DNA of 48,244 bases from an uncultured Desulfobulbaceae bacterium (GCA_945787325.1 CALZHP010000011.1:1-48244), one strand, 5' to 3'. Counted from the first letter of the stretch, positions 32,700 to 42,062 are shown. Notes: a model not told the origin generated them from the sequence alone. Program-made: numbers and translations.

Positions 32700-35600
32700 A
32701 CGGTGCTATCAAATGGATGGCCGGCAACCATGTGGCGGCAAATTTGTTGATGATGCTGTTCATAGTCGGAGGCCTGGTACTGGGCATTACTATTAAACAG
32801 GAGGTTTTCCCGGAGGTCACTCTGGACAGTGTACGGATATCTGTAACATACCCCGGTGCTGGACCTGATGAGGTGGAAGAGGGAATCATCCTGCAGATAG
32901 AAGAGAATATTAGCGGTATTGATGGACTGAAAGAGATTAAATCACTTGCGGTAGAAGGTAACGGCCTGGTGACGGCAATTGTTGAAGATGGAGTAGATAC
33001 CGATCGTTTTCTGCAGGATGTGAAAGCTGAAGTTGACCGCATAATTACTTTTCCGGAAGACTCAGAGAAACCGGTTATAACGAAAGTTTTGAATCGGCGT
33101 GAGGTAGCTTCGCTCGTGGTGTATGGCAATGTACCGGAGAAGACACTGCGAGAGCAGGCTGAAGCTATGCGTGATGACCTGCTTGAACTCGACGAAGTAA
33201 CCCAGGCAGATCTTGGTGGAGTACGCCCTTATGAAATTTCCATTGAGATAACTGAAGCAAACCTGCGGCGTTACAATCTAACATTAGAGCAGATAGCTCA
33301 AACAGTTCGGGTTGCATCTCTTGATCTACCTGGTGGCTCCATCAAAGCGGAAGGCGGAGAAATCCTTATAAGGACAAAGGAGCGCAAATATTATGGTGAT
33401 GGTTATGGTGATATTATCATTCTGGCAAATCAGGATGGATCGACGGTCAAGTTGAAGGATATTGCCAATATTCGAGACGAATTTGAGGAAACAGATCAGT
33501 ATGCGCGTTTTAACGGTATGCCTGCATCTATGGTTTCTGTTTATCGCGTGGGCGACCAGAAGCCTACAGAAATTTCAAAGATTGTTCATGATTATGCCAT
33601 AAAGAAACAGCAGGAAATTCCGGAATCGCTTCACGTAGAAGTATGGAACGACACCTCCGAGCTCCTCGATAGCCGCATGAATCTTCTGATCAGAAACGCG
33701 GTTCTTGGTTTGGTGCTTGTCTTTTTTATCCTCAGTCTGTTTCTTCAGATAAGGCTGGCACTCTGGGTGATGCTCGGTATTCCAATATCTTTTCTGGGTG
33801 CCATGCTATTCATGCCTGCATTGGATGTTTCCATCAATATGATTTCCCTTTTTGCCTTCATTATGGCGTTGGGTATTGTTGTCGACGATGCCATTGTAGT
33901 TGGTGAAAATATTTTTGAACATCGCCAACGTGGCAAGAAATATCTGCAGGCTGCTATTGATGGTGCACGGGAGGTAGCCGTTCCCGTTACTTTTTCTATT
34001 TTGACTTCGGTTGCTGCATTTATGCCACTGGTTTTTGTTACCGGGGCCCTGGGGAAATTTATCAAGGTAATACCCCTTGTGGCCATAAGTATCCTCCTTG
34101 TGTCCCTCATAGAGTCATTGTTTGTGTTGCCGGCCCATCTGAGTCTGGGCAAAGCGCAAAAAGAAACCGGCAAAATATCTCGGGCGGAACGTATGAGAAA
34201 TTATTTTGTTTCTTCCCTTCAACGATTTGTTAAGGGCCCATACCGACGACTGCTTATAAGTAATCTGGAGTATCGTTATGTTGCTTTTGCTTCTGCAATA
34301 GTTATCCTGCTGCTAGCAGTAGGAATCGTTGGAGGTGGTGTAGTTAAGTTTCGCTTTATGCCGATAGTTGACGGTGACCTTATAACTGCCAAGCTCACCA
34401 TGCCTCGCGGTACTCCGGTTTCAGAAACAGCAGAAGTTCATGATTATATAGCCGAAACAGCAAAGAAAGTAGTGGAAAACTATGATGAAGAAAGAGGTGC
34501 GGATGTATCGAGTTTTAGGCAGCTATATTCGGTAGTTGGCGGAACCATCCGAGGAGGTGGCCCCGCTGGAGGTTCTAGTAGTTCCGGGGCACATCTGTCC
34601 AATATTGCACTTCTTCTGAAACCAAGTGAAGAAAGGAGATACCCTGCCGACGCTATTGCCGATAAGTGGAGAACTGAAGTAGGGGATATTGCCGGGATTG
34701 ATTCTCTAATATTTGAGTCTAATCTTATTCAACTTGGAGCAAATATTGATGTCAGCCTGGCTCATGACAATTTTGATATTCTTGTTGAGAGCTCCAGGCA
34801 GCTTAAGGAGGAGCTTGCCGAGTATCCTGGGGTTAGTGACATTGCCGACACATATCCACTGGGCAAGAAGGAACTGAAAATAAGGTTGAAGCCAGCTGGG
34901 CGTACCATGGGAATTACTGAGCAGGAATTGGGCAGGCAGATTCGTGGTGCTTTTTATGGTGCGGAAGCATTAAGACTGCAGCGTAGCCGTAACGAGGTCA
35001 AAGTAATGGTGCGTTATCCTGAAGAGGACCGTAAAAGTTTGTGGAATTTTGAGTCAATGCGCATCAGGACACCTGATGGAGGGAAGATTCCCCTGCATGA
35101 GGCAGCTTTTGTTGAAGAAGGTCGTGGGTACAGCCAGATTAATCGGACGGATCGTAAGCGGGTTATCAATGTGACGGCTACGGTTGACAGCACTGTAGCA
35201 AATGCTGAGGAAATTCTGGCTGATCTTCAAAAAACAACAATTGCTAAGTTGAAACAAGATTACCCTGGTTTTACATATAATCTGGAAGGAGAAGATAAAG
35301 AACGGCGCGAATCTCTGGGAAGTATGCGACAGGGTTTCATTCTGGCCCTTCTTGTGATCTATGCTCTTCTTGCCATTCCATTTAGAAGCTACAGCCAGCC
35401 GTTTCTTATCATGACAGCTATTCCTTTTGGAGTGGTAGGAGCTATCGCCGGGCACCTTATAATGGGATTTGACTTGAGCATGTTGAGCCTTTTTGGAATC
35501 GTGGCTCTGTCAGGCGTCGTGGTCAATGATTCGCTGCTGCTTATCGATCAGATTAACAATAACAGGCGACAGGGCATGGAACGGGAGGAGGCAGTAATCG

Positions 35601-35848
35601 AGGGTGGTATGAGGCGGTTCAGACCGATCCTGTTGACCTCTCTGACAACCTTTTTCGGACTTATGCCAATGATACTGGAAAAAAGTGTACAGGCACAGTT
35701 TCTTATCCCAATGGCTATTAGTCTCGGTTTTGGTATTATGTTCGCGACCGGTATAACTCTTATACTTATCCCCACGTTGTATATGATCCTGGAAGATTTT
35801 CGAAGTATGTTCGGGCTAAATGGTATCCATGAAAACAATGAATATTGA
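32696..35848 (+). CDS. RND efflux pump inner-membrane subunit (HAE-1/AcrB-like)
   Basis: This 1050-aa proton-driven multidrug pump has twelve predicted membrane helices and two large periplasmic loops. TM4 bears the proton-relay aspartates (GIVVDDAIVVGENIFEHRQR), and the second half has LFGIVALSGVVVNDSLLLID. The N-terminal porter motif EVFPEVTLDSVRISVTYPGA is typical. The GTG start overlaps the adaptor stop by four bases. A glycine-serine-rich stretch (GGGPAGGSSSSG) interrupts the second periplasmic domain. The substrate cannot be predicted. A non-coding stretch of about 240 bases with no clear terminator follows. Confidence 0.96.
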   Translation: MNGAIKWMAGNHVAANLLMMLFIVGGLVLGITIKQEVFPEVTLDSVRISVTYPGAGPDEVEEGIILQIEENISGIDGLKEIKSLAVEGNGLVTAIVEDGVDTDRFLQDVKAEVDRIITFPEDSEKPVITKVLNRREVASLVVYGNVPEKTLREQAEAMRDDLLELDEVTQADLGGVRPYEISIEITEANLRRYNLTLEQIAQTVRVASLDLPGGSIKAEGGEILIRTKERKYYGDGYGDIIILANQDGSTVKLKDIANIRDEFEETDQYARFNGMPASMVSVYRVGDQKPTEISKIVHDYAIKKQQEIPESLHVEVWNDTSELLDSRMNLLIRNAVLGLVLVFFILSLFLQIRLALWVMLGIPISFLGAMLFMPALDVSINMISLFAFIMALGIVVDDAIVVGENIFEHRQRGKKYLQAAIDGAREVAVPVTFSILTSVAAFMPLVFVTGALGKFIKVIPLVAISILLVSLIESLFVLPAHLSLGKAQKETGKISRAERMRNYFVSSLQRFVKGPYRRLLISNLEYRYVAFASAIVILLLAVGIVGGGVVKFRFMPIVDGDLITAKLTMPRGTPVSETAEVHDYIAETAKKVVENYDEERGADVSSFRQLYSVVGGTIRGGGPAGGSSSSGAHLSNIALLLKPSEERRYPADAIADKWRTEVGDIAGIDSLIFESNLIQLGANIDVSLAHDNFDILVESSRQLKEELAEYPGVSDIADTYPLGKKELKIRLKPAGRTMGITEQELGRQIRGAFYGAEALRLQRSRNEVKVMVRYPEEDRKSLWNFESMRIRTPDGGKIPLHEAAFVEEGRGYSQINRTDRKRVINVTATVDSTVANAEEILADLQKTTIAKLKQDYPGFTYNLEGEDKERRESLGSMRQGFILALLVIYALLAIPFRSYSQPFLIMTAIPFGVVGAIAGHLIMGFDLSMLSLFGIVALSGVVVNDSLLLIDQINNNRRQGMEREEAVIEGGMRRFRPILLTSLTTFFGLMPMILEKSVQAQFLIPMAISLGFGIMFATGITLILIPTLYMILEDFRSMFGLNGIHENNEY

Positions 35849-36091
35849 AGAATGTAAATTGAATAATGAAAAGTGAAGACAGGTATCTGGTGTCAGGTGT
35901 TGGGGATCGGGAAGTGACAAGAAAAAACTAAAAAAATATTTTTAATAACCAATTGTTTTAATGCGTTATCATTTTGATGTTGCTAAGGGTACATAAGGTT
36001 TTGGAATTCTCGACACATAATTCTTATATTTACATTATAATCTCTTAATATTGAAACGAACCTTTATATTCAGAAAGATGAGGATAATAAA

Positions 36092-36892
36092 ATGGACTTG
36101 AAAAAAATAAACCTTGTGAACCTTGTTCGCAAGGATTATGGAACGGTTGCCAGGAATGAGCCTGGAATTGCCATAGCTTCCAGTTGCTGCGGCAACGATC
36201 CCGACTCTCAGGAAAACCTGCTTAAGACGGGGCGCATGCTTGGCTATTCTGAAGAAGAATTAAAGGTTGGGCTTGGTGAGTCGAACCTTGGCCTTGGTTG
36301 TGGTAATCCCCAGGCGATGGCGGAGCTTAAGGAGGGTGAAACAGTCCTCGATCTTGGAAGCGGTGCAGGATTTGACGCCTTTCTGGCAGGTATGGCTGTT
36401 GGTTCACAAGGGAAGGTTATAGGAGTTGACATGACTCCAGATATGTTGACCAAAGCACGGGAAAACGCAGTGAATCTGAAATATGAAAATGTTACTTTCA
36501 GGCTGGGCGAGATAGAACATTTGCCGGTAGCGGATGCAAATGTTGACATAGTTATTTCAAATTGCGTTATTAATCTTTCTGTAGATAAACAACAGGTTGT
36601 CAACGATTCTTTCAGGGTATTGAGGCCTGGGGGAAGAGTTGCATTTTCAGATATTCTGCGAGTAGGAGAGTTGCCGCAGGAGGTTTTGGACAACCCCTCC
36701 GCATACAGTGGCTGAATAACTGGCGCGGTCTCGGTCGAGACCATGAAAGAGTATCTCGAAAATGCTGGATTCGCCGATATAGAGTTTATTAACAAGGAAA
36801 ACAGCGAGGATATAATCCGCCACTGGAATTTTGGTGAAGGTGTTGAGAAAAGCGTTGTTTCCGTCTATATAAAGGCCCGTAAACCCAACTGA
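36092..36892 (+). CDS. arsM: Arsenite methyltransferase, predicted selenoprotein (Sec at codon 208)
   Basis: This is an ArsM-family SAM-dependent arsenite methyltransferase. The SAM site is VLDLGSGAGFDAFLAG. Arsenic-binding positions visible are Cys70 (GLGCGNP) and Cys158 (SNCVINLS). The frame meets TGA at 36713-36715, exactly where ArsM has its third arsenic-binding cysteine (AYSG-stop-ITGAVSVE), then continues with family-like sequence to 36892 (266 aa). Cys158 to the TGA is 50 residues, the spacing of Cys174 and Cys224 in Cyanidioschyzon ArsM. A SECIS-type hairpin follows the TGA, so selenocysteine insertion is far more likely than a nonsense mutation. The role is methylation of As(III) for detoxification. 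Sel genes are not in this window. Confidence 0.88.
36716..36742 (+). promoter_or_regulatory. Bacterial SECIS-like element in arsM
   Basis: GGTCTC (36727-36732) pairs with GAGACC (36737-36742) around the loop GGTC. Seventeen bases separate the TGA from the loop. The loop begins with G, as bacterial SECIS rules require, and GGUC resembles the SelB-contacted loop of E. coli fdhF. Confidence 0.8.
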
Positions 36893-36909
36893 AGTGTAGA
36901 ACCAGTCTT

Positions 36910-36942
36910 GGCAGATTCTTGACATGTAAGTAAGAATCTGCC
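36910..36942. terminator. Hairpin between convergent arsM and chemoreceptor genes
   Basis: GGCAGATTCTT (36910-36920) pairs perfectly with AAGAATCTGCC (36932-36942). There is no T-tract on either side, so it may be an imperfect bidirectional terminator or an mRNA-end stabiliser. Confidence 0.5.
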
Positions 36943-36956
36943 GAATATCGCAAGTC

Positions 36957-38855
36957 TTATTGTGTTTCGTCTAGACTTATCTGGTGCTTATATTCAGCGC
37001 GTTCACTGCAGGATTTCGGATCCAGTTTGAAGCTTGCGAGCAGCTGCTCCAAATGGATCGTTTGTCCTTCAAGTTGTTCTGCAACTTGGGCAGTATCTTC
37101 TGCGTTGCCTGTATTTCTCTGGGTGACATTACCGGCCTGCCGTAAGGCTTGATTAATCTGTTCAATGCCCTGGGCCTGTTCATTGCTGGCAGAAGCAATT
37201 TCTTTTACAAGATTACTTGCCTGTCCCACACCCTCAACAATTTCATCCAAGGCTTCCGCCATGCTATCGGCCAGTTTGGTGCCGTTATTGGCGTTGTCCA
37301 CTGCCTTTTTGATAAGTTCTGTTGTCTCCTGCGCCGCTTTGGAACTCCGTGCCGCCAGGTTTCTAACCTCTTCTGCAACAACCGCGAACCCTTTGCCGTA
37401 TTTGCCGGCCCGGGCAGCTTCTACGGCAGCATTAAGGGCAAGCAGGTTCGTCTGAAAAGCAATTTCATCGATTACTTTGATTATTTTTGAAATGTCATGG
37501 CCAGAAGAATTAATTTCCGCCATGGCTGTGACCATGTTTTTCATTTGTGAATTGCCTTCCACTGCAACTTTATGGGCATTTTCAGTCAAATCGCTCGCCT
37601 TTGATGCATGCTCATCGTTTTGACGAGTCTGTTCCGCCATGATATTGACTGAGGAGCCTATTTGTTCCAGGGAAGCTGCCTGGTTGGTTGCATTCTCTGT
37701 GAGTGTACTGCTGGAGGTTGCCATTCTTTTTGCGCCGATAGAAATATCATGCCCTGAGTCCTGTACTTGGCAGAGAATGGTCTTTAGGCTCTCGTGCATT
37801 ACAAAAAGTGCACGGCCAAGTGAATCTTTATTTGATGACACATCAATTTCTTTTGTAAGGTCGCCTTCAGCAATTTCCCAGGCAAGGTCCGAACGGGCCT
37901 GCATGGCATTTCCCAAGGCCATAATGGATGAGGCCAGCTCCTCCATTTCAGAATGTGCCCCGTATAGCTCGCAGGTTTTACAGTCCAAACCTTGTGCAGC
38001 CCGCGGGCACTGTTTGTCGACTGCAAAAGATCCACTGACAGCCCAGCAGGGACCAATCATACCGTAACTTTTGCAGTCATTTTTCCCGCAGTTTTTTATG
38101 CTGGAGCAGTTAACCGATTTACCCACTGGAAGAGCAATATTTGTATGTCCAAGGGAAAGTTCACTAATCGCTTTTGTGATCCTACGCAGGGGTACTTTAA
38201 TAGTTCGGGAAATTATAAATATCAAAAAGATTGCTATCAGAATTACAATAATTACTATTGCAAGTGTAGTATTTTTGATTGATGCCAGCTCGCCGTTAAC
38301 ATCATCTAAATAGAGACCACTGCCGATAATCCAGTTCCAATTCGGAAAGTGTTTTACAAAAGAAATCTTTGCAACAGGCTCTTTCTTTCCTGGTTTGGGC
38401 CAGAAATAGTCAACAAATCCTTCCCCATTTTTTTTACTGGTTTCCACAAAAGCAACAAACAGTTTTTTGCCGTTAGGATCCTGATTTTCGGAAAGGTCTT
38501 TGCCGTCCAGTTCAGGTTTAATGGGATGCATAACCATCTTTGGATGCATGTCATTTATCCAGAAGTAATTACCGTTGTCATATCGCATGGCTTTTACTGT
38601 TTTCTGTGCATCAATCTGGGCTTGCTTTCTGGTTAGTACCCCCGATTTTTCCATGTCTGAAAAGTGCTGTAGAACATTCCAGGCAGATTCAACCTGGTGT
38701 TTAACTCTGATGTGGCGTGATTCGATCAAATGGTTTTTTGTCAGACTGTATAGCCACATAATCGAGAGGGAAAAAATGAGAATAATTCCGCAGGACATAA
38801 ATACAATTTTCGAGACAAGCGAGTTATGATTATTGATTTTATTCAGAAAGTGCAT
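36957..38855 (-). CDS. Methyl-accepting chemotaxis protein with Cache domain and cysteine-rich insert
   Basis: This is a 632-aa chemoreceptor. A membrane segment lies near residues 15-37 ([20 protein letters not shown]). A single-Cache periplasmic domain follows ([36 protein letters not shown]). A second membrane segment lies near 195-216. After the HAMP region an insert with seven cysteines spans about residues 249-296 ([28 protein letters not shown]), resembling the two-CW cysteine module of this bacterial group. The MA domain follows ([20 protein letters not shown]). The insert suggests a redox or metal input on the cytoplasmic side. AAGGAAA precedes the ATG. Confidence 0.93.
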   Translation of the reverse strand: MHFLNKINNHNSLVSKIVFMSCGIILIFSLSIMWLYSLTKNHLIESRHIRVKHQVESAWNVLQHFSDMEKSGVLTRKQAQIDAQKTVKAMRYDNGNYFWINDMHPKMVMHPIKPELDGKDLSENQDPNGKKLFVAFVETSKKNGEGFVDYFWPKPGKKEPVAKISFVKHFPNWNWIIGSGLYLDDVNGELASIKNTTLAIVIIVILIAIFLIFIISRTIKVPLRRITKAISELSLGHTNIALPVGKSVNCSSIKNCGKNDCKSYGMIGPCWAVSGSFAVDKQCPRAAQGLDCKTCELYGAHSEMEELASSIMALGNAMQARSDLAWEIAEGDLTKEIDVSSNKDSLGRALFVMHESLKTILCQVQDSGHDISIGAKRMATSSSTLTENATNQAASLEQIGSSVNIMAEQTRQNDEHASKASDLTENAHKVAVEGNSQMKNMVTAMAEINSSGHDISKIIKVIDEIAFQTNLLALNAAVEAARAGKYGKGFAVVAEEVRNLAARSSKAAQETTELIKKAVDNANNGTKLADSMAEALDEIVEGVGQASNLVKEIASASNEQAQGIEQINQALRQAGNVTQRNTGNAEDTAQVAEQLEGQTIHLEQLLASFKLDPKSCSERAEYKHQISLDETQ

Positions 38856-39257
38856 GTTGTTTCCTTGGCTTGTTATTTGAAAAGATTATACAGGTTTCTT
38901 AGCTGAATGAAAGTGATGGGCAAATCCATTCTCATGGATTTGCTTATAAATTTCATGCATATACTTAAGACTAACGGTGAACAAAGTCAAAACAAAAATA
39001 CCACACCGTGACACTTTCTTGTTATTCTGTTACCGGATGTTTATCTGTATACTTCATATTAATGTTGATCTCTTTTGAAAATTAAAGTTAACAAGCATCA
39101 ATGCATTGTATTTAATGGGCATGAATATTTTTAATAATTTTAAGAAAAGTAATAAATCCGCATTTTTTTCAGGTTGGGCGCATAATTATCGGGTGCCGGT
39201 AGACTTTTGTTCCGGTGGAAATGTAAAATAATGTTTCAGGTTACAAGGAGGTACGCT
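38856..39257. other. Divergent intergenic region
   Basis: These 400 AT-rich bases separate the chemoreceptor gene from a divergent secreted-protein gene and should carry both promoters. I recognise no sigma-54 site and no strong palindrome. AAGGAGGT just before 39258 serves the plus-strand gene. Confidence 0.5.
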
Positions 39258-40064
39258 ATGAGAAAAGTTGTCCTGTTAATTCTTGTTTCTTTTCTATTCT
39301 GCATTCCAGTGACACTTCAGGCCCTTGAACGGGGTAGTGTCCAAAGGGTTCCCAGGCTTTTCGGGACGTTTACACCAAAAGTAGGTTCATGGTCGCAGTA
39401 TGCAATTGTAGATAAAGCAACCGGCAGACAAGCCGTAATGAAAATGTCTATTGTCGGAAAAGAAGGCGATTCTTACTGGTATGAAGTCGTAAACAAGGAA
39501 GGTGACAGCCGGAATGTTGTTAAAATGCTGGTAAAGGGTGACCCGAACGACCGCGAGAACATCCAGCGGCTTATCATGAAAAGCGGTGATAATCCACCAA
39601 TGGAAATGGCGCGTGACTTTGTTATGATGGGTCGAAAGATGGCTGCTCTAATGTTTGAACAGCGCAGCGGTGTCCCTTCAACTCCTGGCTTGGAACTGAA
39701 GCCCGAAAAAATAGGCGAAGAAAAAGTATCAGTCATGGCTGGGATATTTGATGTAACAAGGTATCGCATTGTTGACCAGTCCGGCAAGGTATACGGCTTG
39801 TATAGTTTTTCGGAAAAGGTTATGCCTTTTGGCCTGGTCACGTCGGATGCTGAAAAGACAACCATGGAACTTCTTGGCTATGGGATGGATGCCCAGTCAG
39901 TAATAACAGAAGAACCCCAAATGATGACTATGCCGCCAGGTATGCCTCAGGGAATGCCTCGAGGATTTCCTCCAGGTATGCTGGAAAATATGCCAAAGGG
40001 TATGAAGCCGGGACCACCTTCTGGAGTGGGGCCACCGGCTGGAATGCCAGGGCCCCCGAAGTAA
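39258..40064 (+). CDS. Secreted hypothetical protein with Met/Pro/Gly-rich tail
   Basis: This is a 268-aa secreted protein. The signal peptide is VVLLILVSFLFCIPVTLQA with cleavage near residue 22. The body (about 25-210) resembles DUF4412-like beta-rich periplasmic proteins: GSWSQYAIVDKATGRQAVMK, GDSYWYEVVNKEGDSRNVVK, VSVMAGIFDVTRYRIVDQSG. The last 45 residues are a collagen-like low-complexity tail (MPPGMPQGMPRGFPPGM and so on). AAGGAGGT at the right spacing fixes the ATG at 39258 against an upstream in-frame ATG. Function is unknown. The methionine-rich tail could bind soft metals such as copper, which is speculation. Confidence 0.75.
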   Translation: MRKVVLLILVSFLFCIPVTLQALERGSVQRVPRLFGTFTPKVGSWSQYAIVDKATGRQAVMKMSIVGKEGDSYWYEVVNKEGDSRNVVKMLVKGDPNDRENIQRLIMKSGDNPPMEMARDFVMMGRKMAALMFEQRSGVPSTPGLELKPEKIGEEKVSVMAGIFDVTRYRIVDQSGKVYGLYSFSEKVMPFGLVTSDAEKTTMELLGYGMDAQSVITEEPQMMTMPPGMPQGMPRGFPPGMLENMPKGMKPGPPSGVGPPAGMPGPPK

Positions 40065-40113
40065 CTTGTTTATAATTTGTAATAATTTTGATAAACAATT
40101 AGGCCGTTTCCCC

Positions 40114-40158
40114 AATAAATAAAGCCCCTGCCTGGGAATGGCAGGGGCTTTATTTATT
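40114..40158. terminator. Strong bidirectional terminator
   Basis: The 19-bp arms (40114-40132 and 40140-40158) pair perfectly: a core of AAAGCCCCTGCC against GGCAGGGGCTTT with AT-rich flanks, around a 7-base loop. It lies between convergent genes and can terminate both. Confidence 0.92.
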
Positions 40159-40170
40159 CAATTAGAGACC

Positions 40171-40771
40171 TTAAGCGTTTTTAGCTATACGTTTCTTTTC
40201 CTCACTGGCAAGAACGCAATAAGATTCTTTTTCGCTGATACTACAGCTGCGGAAAACATGATACTTGAGTAAAATAGGTGTGATCAGTGAAGTTATAAAT
40301 GCCATTAACACAAAAGCTGAAAACTGTTCCTGTGTCAAGAGTGGTTCCGTGATCCGGTTTGCCTTCAATAACTCATTGCTTAATTTTATTACAACTGTTG
40401 CAACGACAAGTTCCACCGCTCCTCTGCCATTCATACCTAAACCAATTACCATTGATTCTTTCATATTATAACCGAATATTCTTGCTCTAGCAGCACATCC
40501 GAAAAGTTTGGCAAGAATCGCAATAATAGTGAGCACTGCAGTAAAGATAAGAAGCGGCAATTTCCATTGAAATTGTATGTAAAATGCCCAGATCTGCAAG
40601 AAATTCAAGTGGTGCTGAAGTGTGTAACACACCCAGCAGGGGGGCGAGTATAAGGCCGGCCAGTAGTTCACCAAGCATCACCGGCAGGTCAAATCGGGCA
40701 AAAATTGTACCGAGTATACAGGCGGCTGTGAGGATGAGCAGCAGGTTAATTATCAGGTGTTCAGTAAGCAA
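40171..40771 (-). pseudogene. Internally deleted sodium/proton antiporter (CPA2-like) remnant
   Basis: Two frames together hold the ends of a monovalent cation:proton antiporter. From 40771 one frame reads LIINLLLILTAACILG and LGELLAGLILAPLLGVL up to LADLGI near 40580, which is the family's N-terminus. A second frame then continues with LPLLIFTAVLTIIAILAKLF, GYNMKESMVIGLGMNGRGAVELVVATVVI and a C-terminal tail to 40171. The roughly 190 residues normally in between are absent and the frame shifts at the junction. The gene therefore cannot make a working transporter unless the assembly is at fault. The start is uncertain (TTG at 40771). Confidence 0.82.
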
Positions 40772-40895
40772 TACGGACCAATATTTATTTGCTTATATTT
40801 TCCATAATTATTCAAATAAATTAACCTTATTAATCAAAACAAAACCCGCAGTAGGAGTATGATATCTGATTATAAATGTTTATATAAAGGTTTAA

Positions 40896-40928
40896 TAAAA
40901 AAAGCGAAGCCCATAGAGGCTCCGCTTT
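40896..40928 (-). terminator. Terminator after rubredoxin
   Basis: Read on the minus strand, AAGCGGAGCC pairs with GGCTTCGCTT (one mismatch) around TCTATG, followed by a T-run. It lies directly after the rubredoxin stop. Confidence 0.82.
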
Positions 40929-40949
40929 AAATTTATTGCATGTAGAATA

Positions 40950-41105
40950 TTATATCTTTTCGAAATATTCTTTTTCAGCACCGCACTTCGGGCACACCCA
41001 GCTATCCGGAAGGTCTTCAAAGGCGGTCCCAGGATCAATCCCATTCTCATAATCTCCTTCCGCCGGATCGTAAACATATCCGCACGGGCATTCATATTTG
41101 TCCAT
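40950..41105 (-). CDS. Rubredoxin
   Basis: This 51-aa protein is a complete rubredoxin, the small Fe(Cys)4 electron carrier. It has [16 protein letters not shown] and [14 protein letters not shown]. The four iron ligands are present, with C-x-C in the first loop in place of the usual C-x2-C, i.e. one residue shorter (CPCGYVYD). That shortened knuckle is found in a rubredoxin subtype. AAGGAG precedes the ATG. It follows the desulforedoxin-like gene by 43 bases on the same strand and probably shares its Fur-type promoter. In anaerobes it feeds electrons to superoxide reductase or rubredoxin:oxygen oxidoreductase. Confidence 0.95.
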   Translation of the reverse strand: MDKYECPCGYVYDPAEGDYENGIDPGTAFEDLPDSWVCPKCGAEKEYFEKI

Positions 41106-41148
41106 TATCGTACTCCTTATTTAAGTCTTATTTATGTTTAACATTGCA

Positions 41149-41475
41149 CTATTCCAATGGCTCCATAACACGGGCGCAGCACAAAGGAATAGTATCTCCA
41201 CTTTTAACATTTATATATTTATTGCAAACTGAGCAGTAATAAGTGCAGTCAGTTGAAGATGATTGTTCAGACCATTGTGTTTTGCCTCCGGGGACACCTT
41301 CTATTACAAACCTGGCAAGATTTTCCTTTGAAGGAATATATTCGCCAATTGGAACAAGTTTTTTGTTGTCCTTTATACAATCGACGATAACGCGCCATAA
41401 AACTTCAAGCGAGGCTGTTTCACTATTATTTTCAGGAACAAACGCCACCACATTTTTCTCCACCGAAATTTTCAT
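41149..41475 (-). CDS. Small protein with C-terminal desulforedoxin-like Fe(Cys)4 motif
   Basis: This 108-aa protein has a novel-looking N-terminal half (MKISVEKNVVAFVPENNSET, ASLEVLWRVIVDCIKDNKKL) and a C-terminal segment YYCSVCNKYINVKSG followed by IPLCCARVMEPLE. The C-x2-C and adjacent C-C pattern, with the terminal CC-A-R-V-M, is that of the desulforedoxin domain of class I superoxide reductases. The superoxide-reducing centre (His ligands) is absent. It is likely an electron-transfer or iron-binding protein of oxidative-stress defence. It is the first gene before rubredoxin and follows a Fur-box-like site. Confidence 0.8.
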   Translation of the reverse strand: MKISVEKNVVAFVPENNSETASLEVLWRVIVDCIKDNKKLVPIGEYIPSKENLARFVIEGVPGGKTQWSEQSSSTDCTYYCSVCNKYINVKSGDTIPLCCARVMEPLE

Positions 41476-41506
41476 TTTTCTCTCCTTGCTTAACAGGTAT
41501 TTTTAA

Positions 41507-41521
41507 TGAGAACTATTATCA
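41507..41521 (-). promoter_or_regulatory. Fur-box-like 7-1-7 palindrome
   Basis: On the minus strand TGATAATAGTTCTCA matches the 7-1-7 Fur consensus TGANAATNATTNTCA with one mismatch. It lies about 32 bases upstream of the desulforedoxin-like gene's ATG. Iron- or peroxide-linked regulation of the pair is inferred. Confidence 0.6.
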
Positions 41522-41780
41522 TTAATATTCACATTAAGTAAATTGTCAACAGCCAGATGAAAAAATGATAAAAAATATGATTATAAATTTAACCATAATC
41601 TTATGGGAAACTGCTGAAGAAAAGATGAGTTTTTTGTTGGTAGAATATCTATGAGATTATTAGAAAAATAGTGAATAAGGCGTGGAAAAACATAGCAATT
41701 CTGTTGGGTGTATCGTGGTTTGTTTTAATAATAATATGTAAGGGATTGTCCTACATATATCAATCTTTATACTGTTGAAC

Positions 41781-41832
41781 AAAAAAAAGCAGGCACTCTC
41801 CAAAAATTTCTTTCAGAGAATGCCTGCTTTGT
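41781..41832 (-). terminator. Terminator after the cold-shock gene
   Basis: AAAGCAGGCA (41786-41795) and TGCCTGCTTT (41821-41830) pair, extended inwards by TCTC/GAGA. On the minus strand a run of T residues follows, matching the A-run at 41781-41788 on the plus strand. Confidence 0.88.
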
Positions 41833-41846
41833 TTTGTTCAGTAAGA

Positions 41847-42062
41847 TTATTCGACTGTTATAACATCATCAGCCTGCAGACCTTTTTGTCCTTCAGTGAT
41901 GTTAAACTCAACTTTTTGTCCTTCATCCAAGGAACGGAAACCGCCAGTATCTCTTATAGCAGAATAATGAACGAATACATCATCATTACCATCTCGCTCG
42001 ATAAAGCCGAAGCCCTTGCTACTGTTAAACCATTTTACCGTTCCTGTTACTCGATCTGTCAT
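41847..42062 (-). CDS. csp: Cold-shock domain protein (CspA family)
   Basis: This 71-aa single cold-shock domain has both nucleic-acid-binding motifs: RNP1 in [12 protein letters not shown] and RNP2 in DVFVHYSAI. It begins [12 protein letters not shown] and ends [20 protein letters not shown]. It acts as an RNA chaperone or transcription antiterminator. A GGAGGA site precedes the ATG. The long AT-rich leader upstream, including a 10-bp palindrome at 42159-42184, could hold thermoregulatory structure. Confidence 0.97.
   Translation of the reverse strand: MTDRVTGTVKWFNSSKGFGFIERDGNDDVFVHYSAIRDTGGFRSLDEGQKVEFNITEGQKGLQADDVITVE

Noticed and set aside
36092-36715. Truncated 207-aa ArsM as the real product.
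   Set aside because: The reading frame after the TGA is conserved ArsM sequence and a SECIS hairpin follows, so readthrough with selenocysteine explains the data better.
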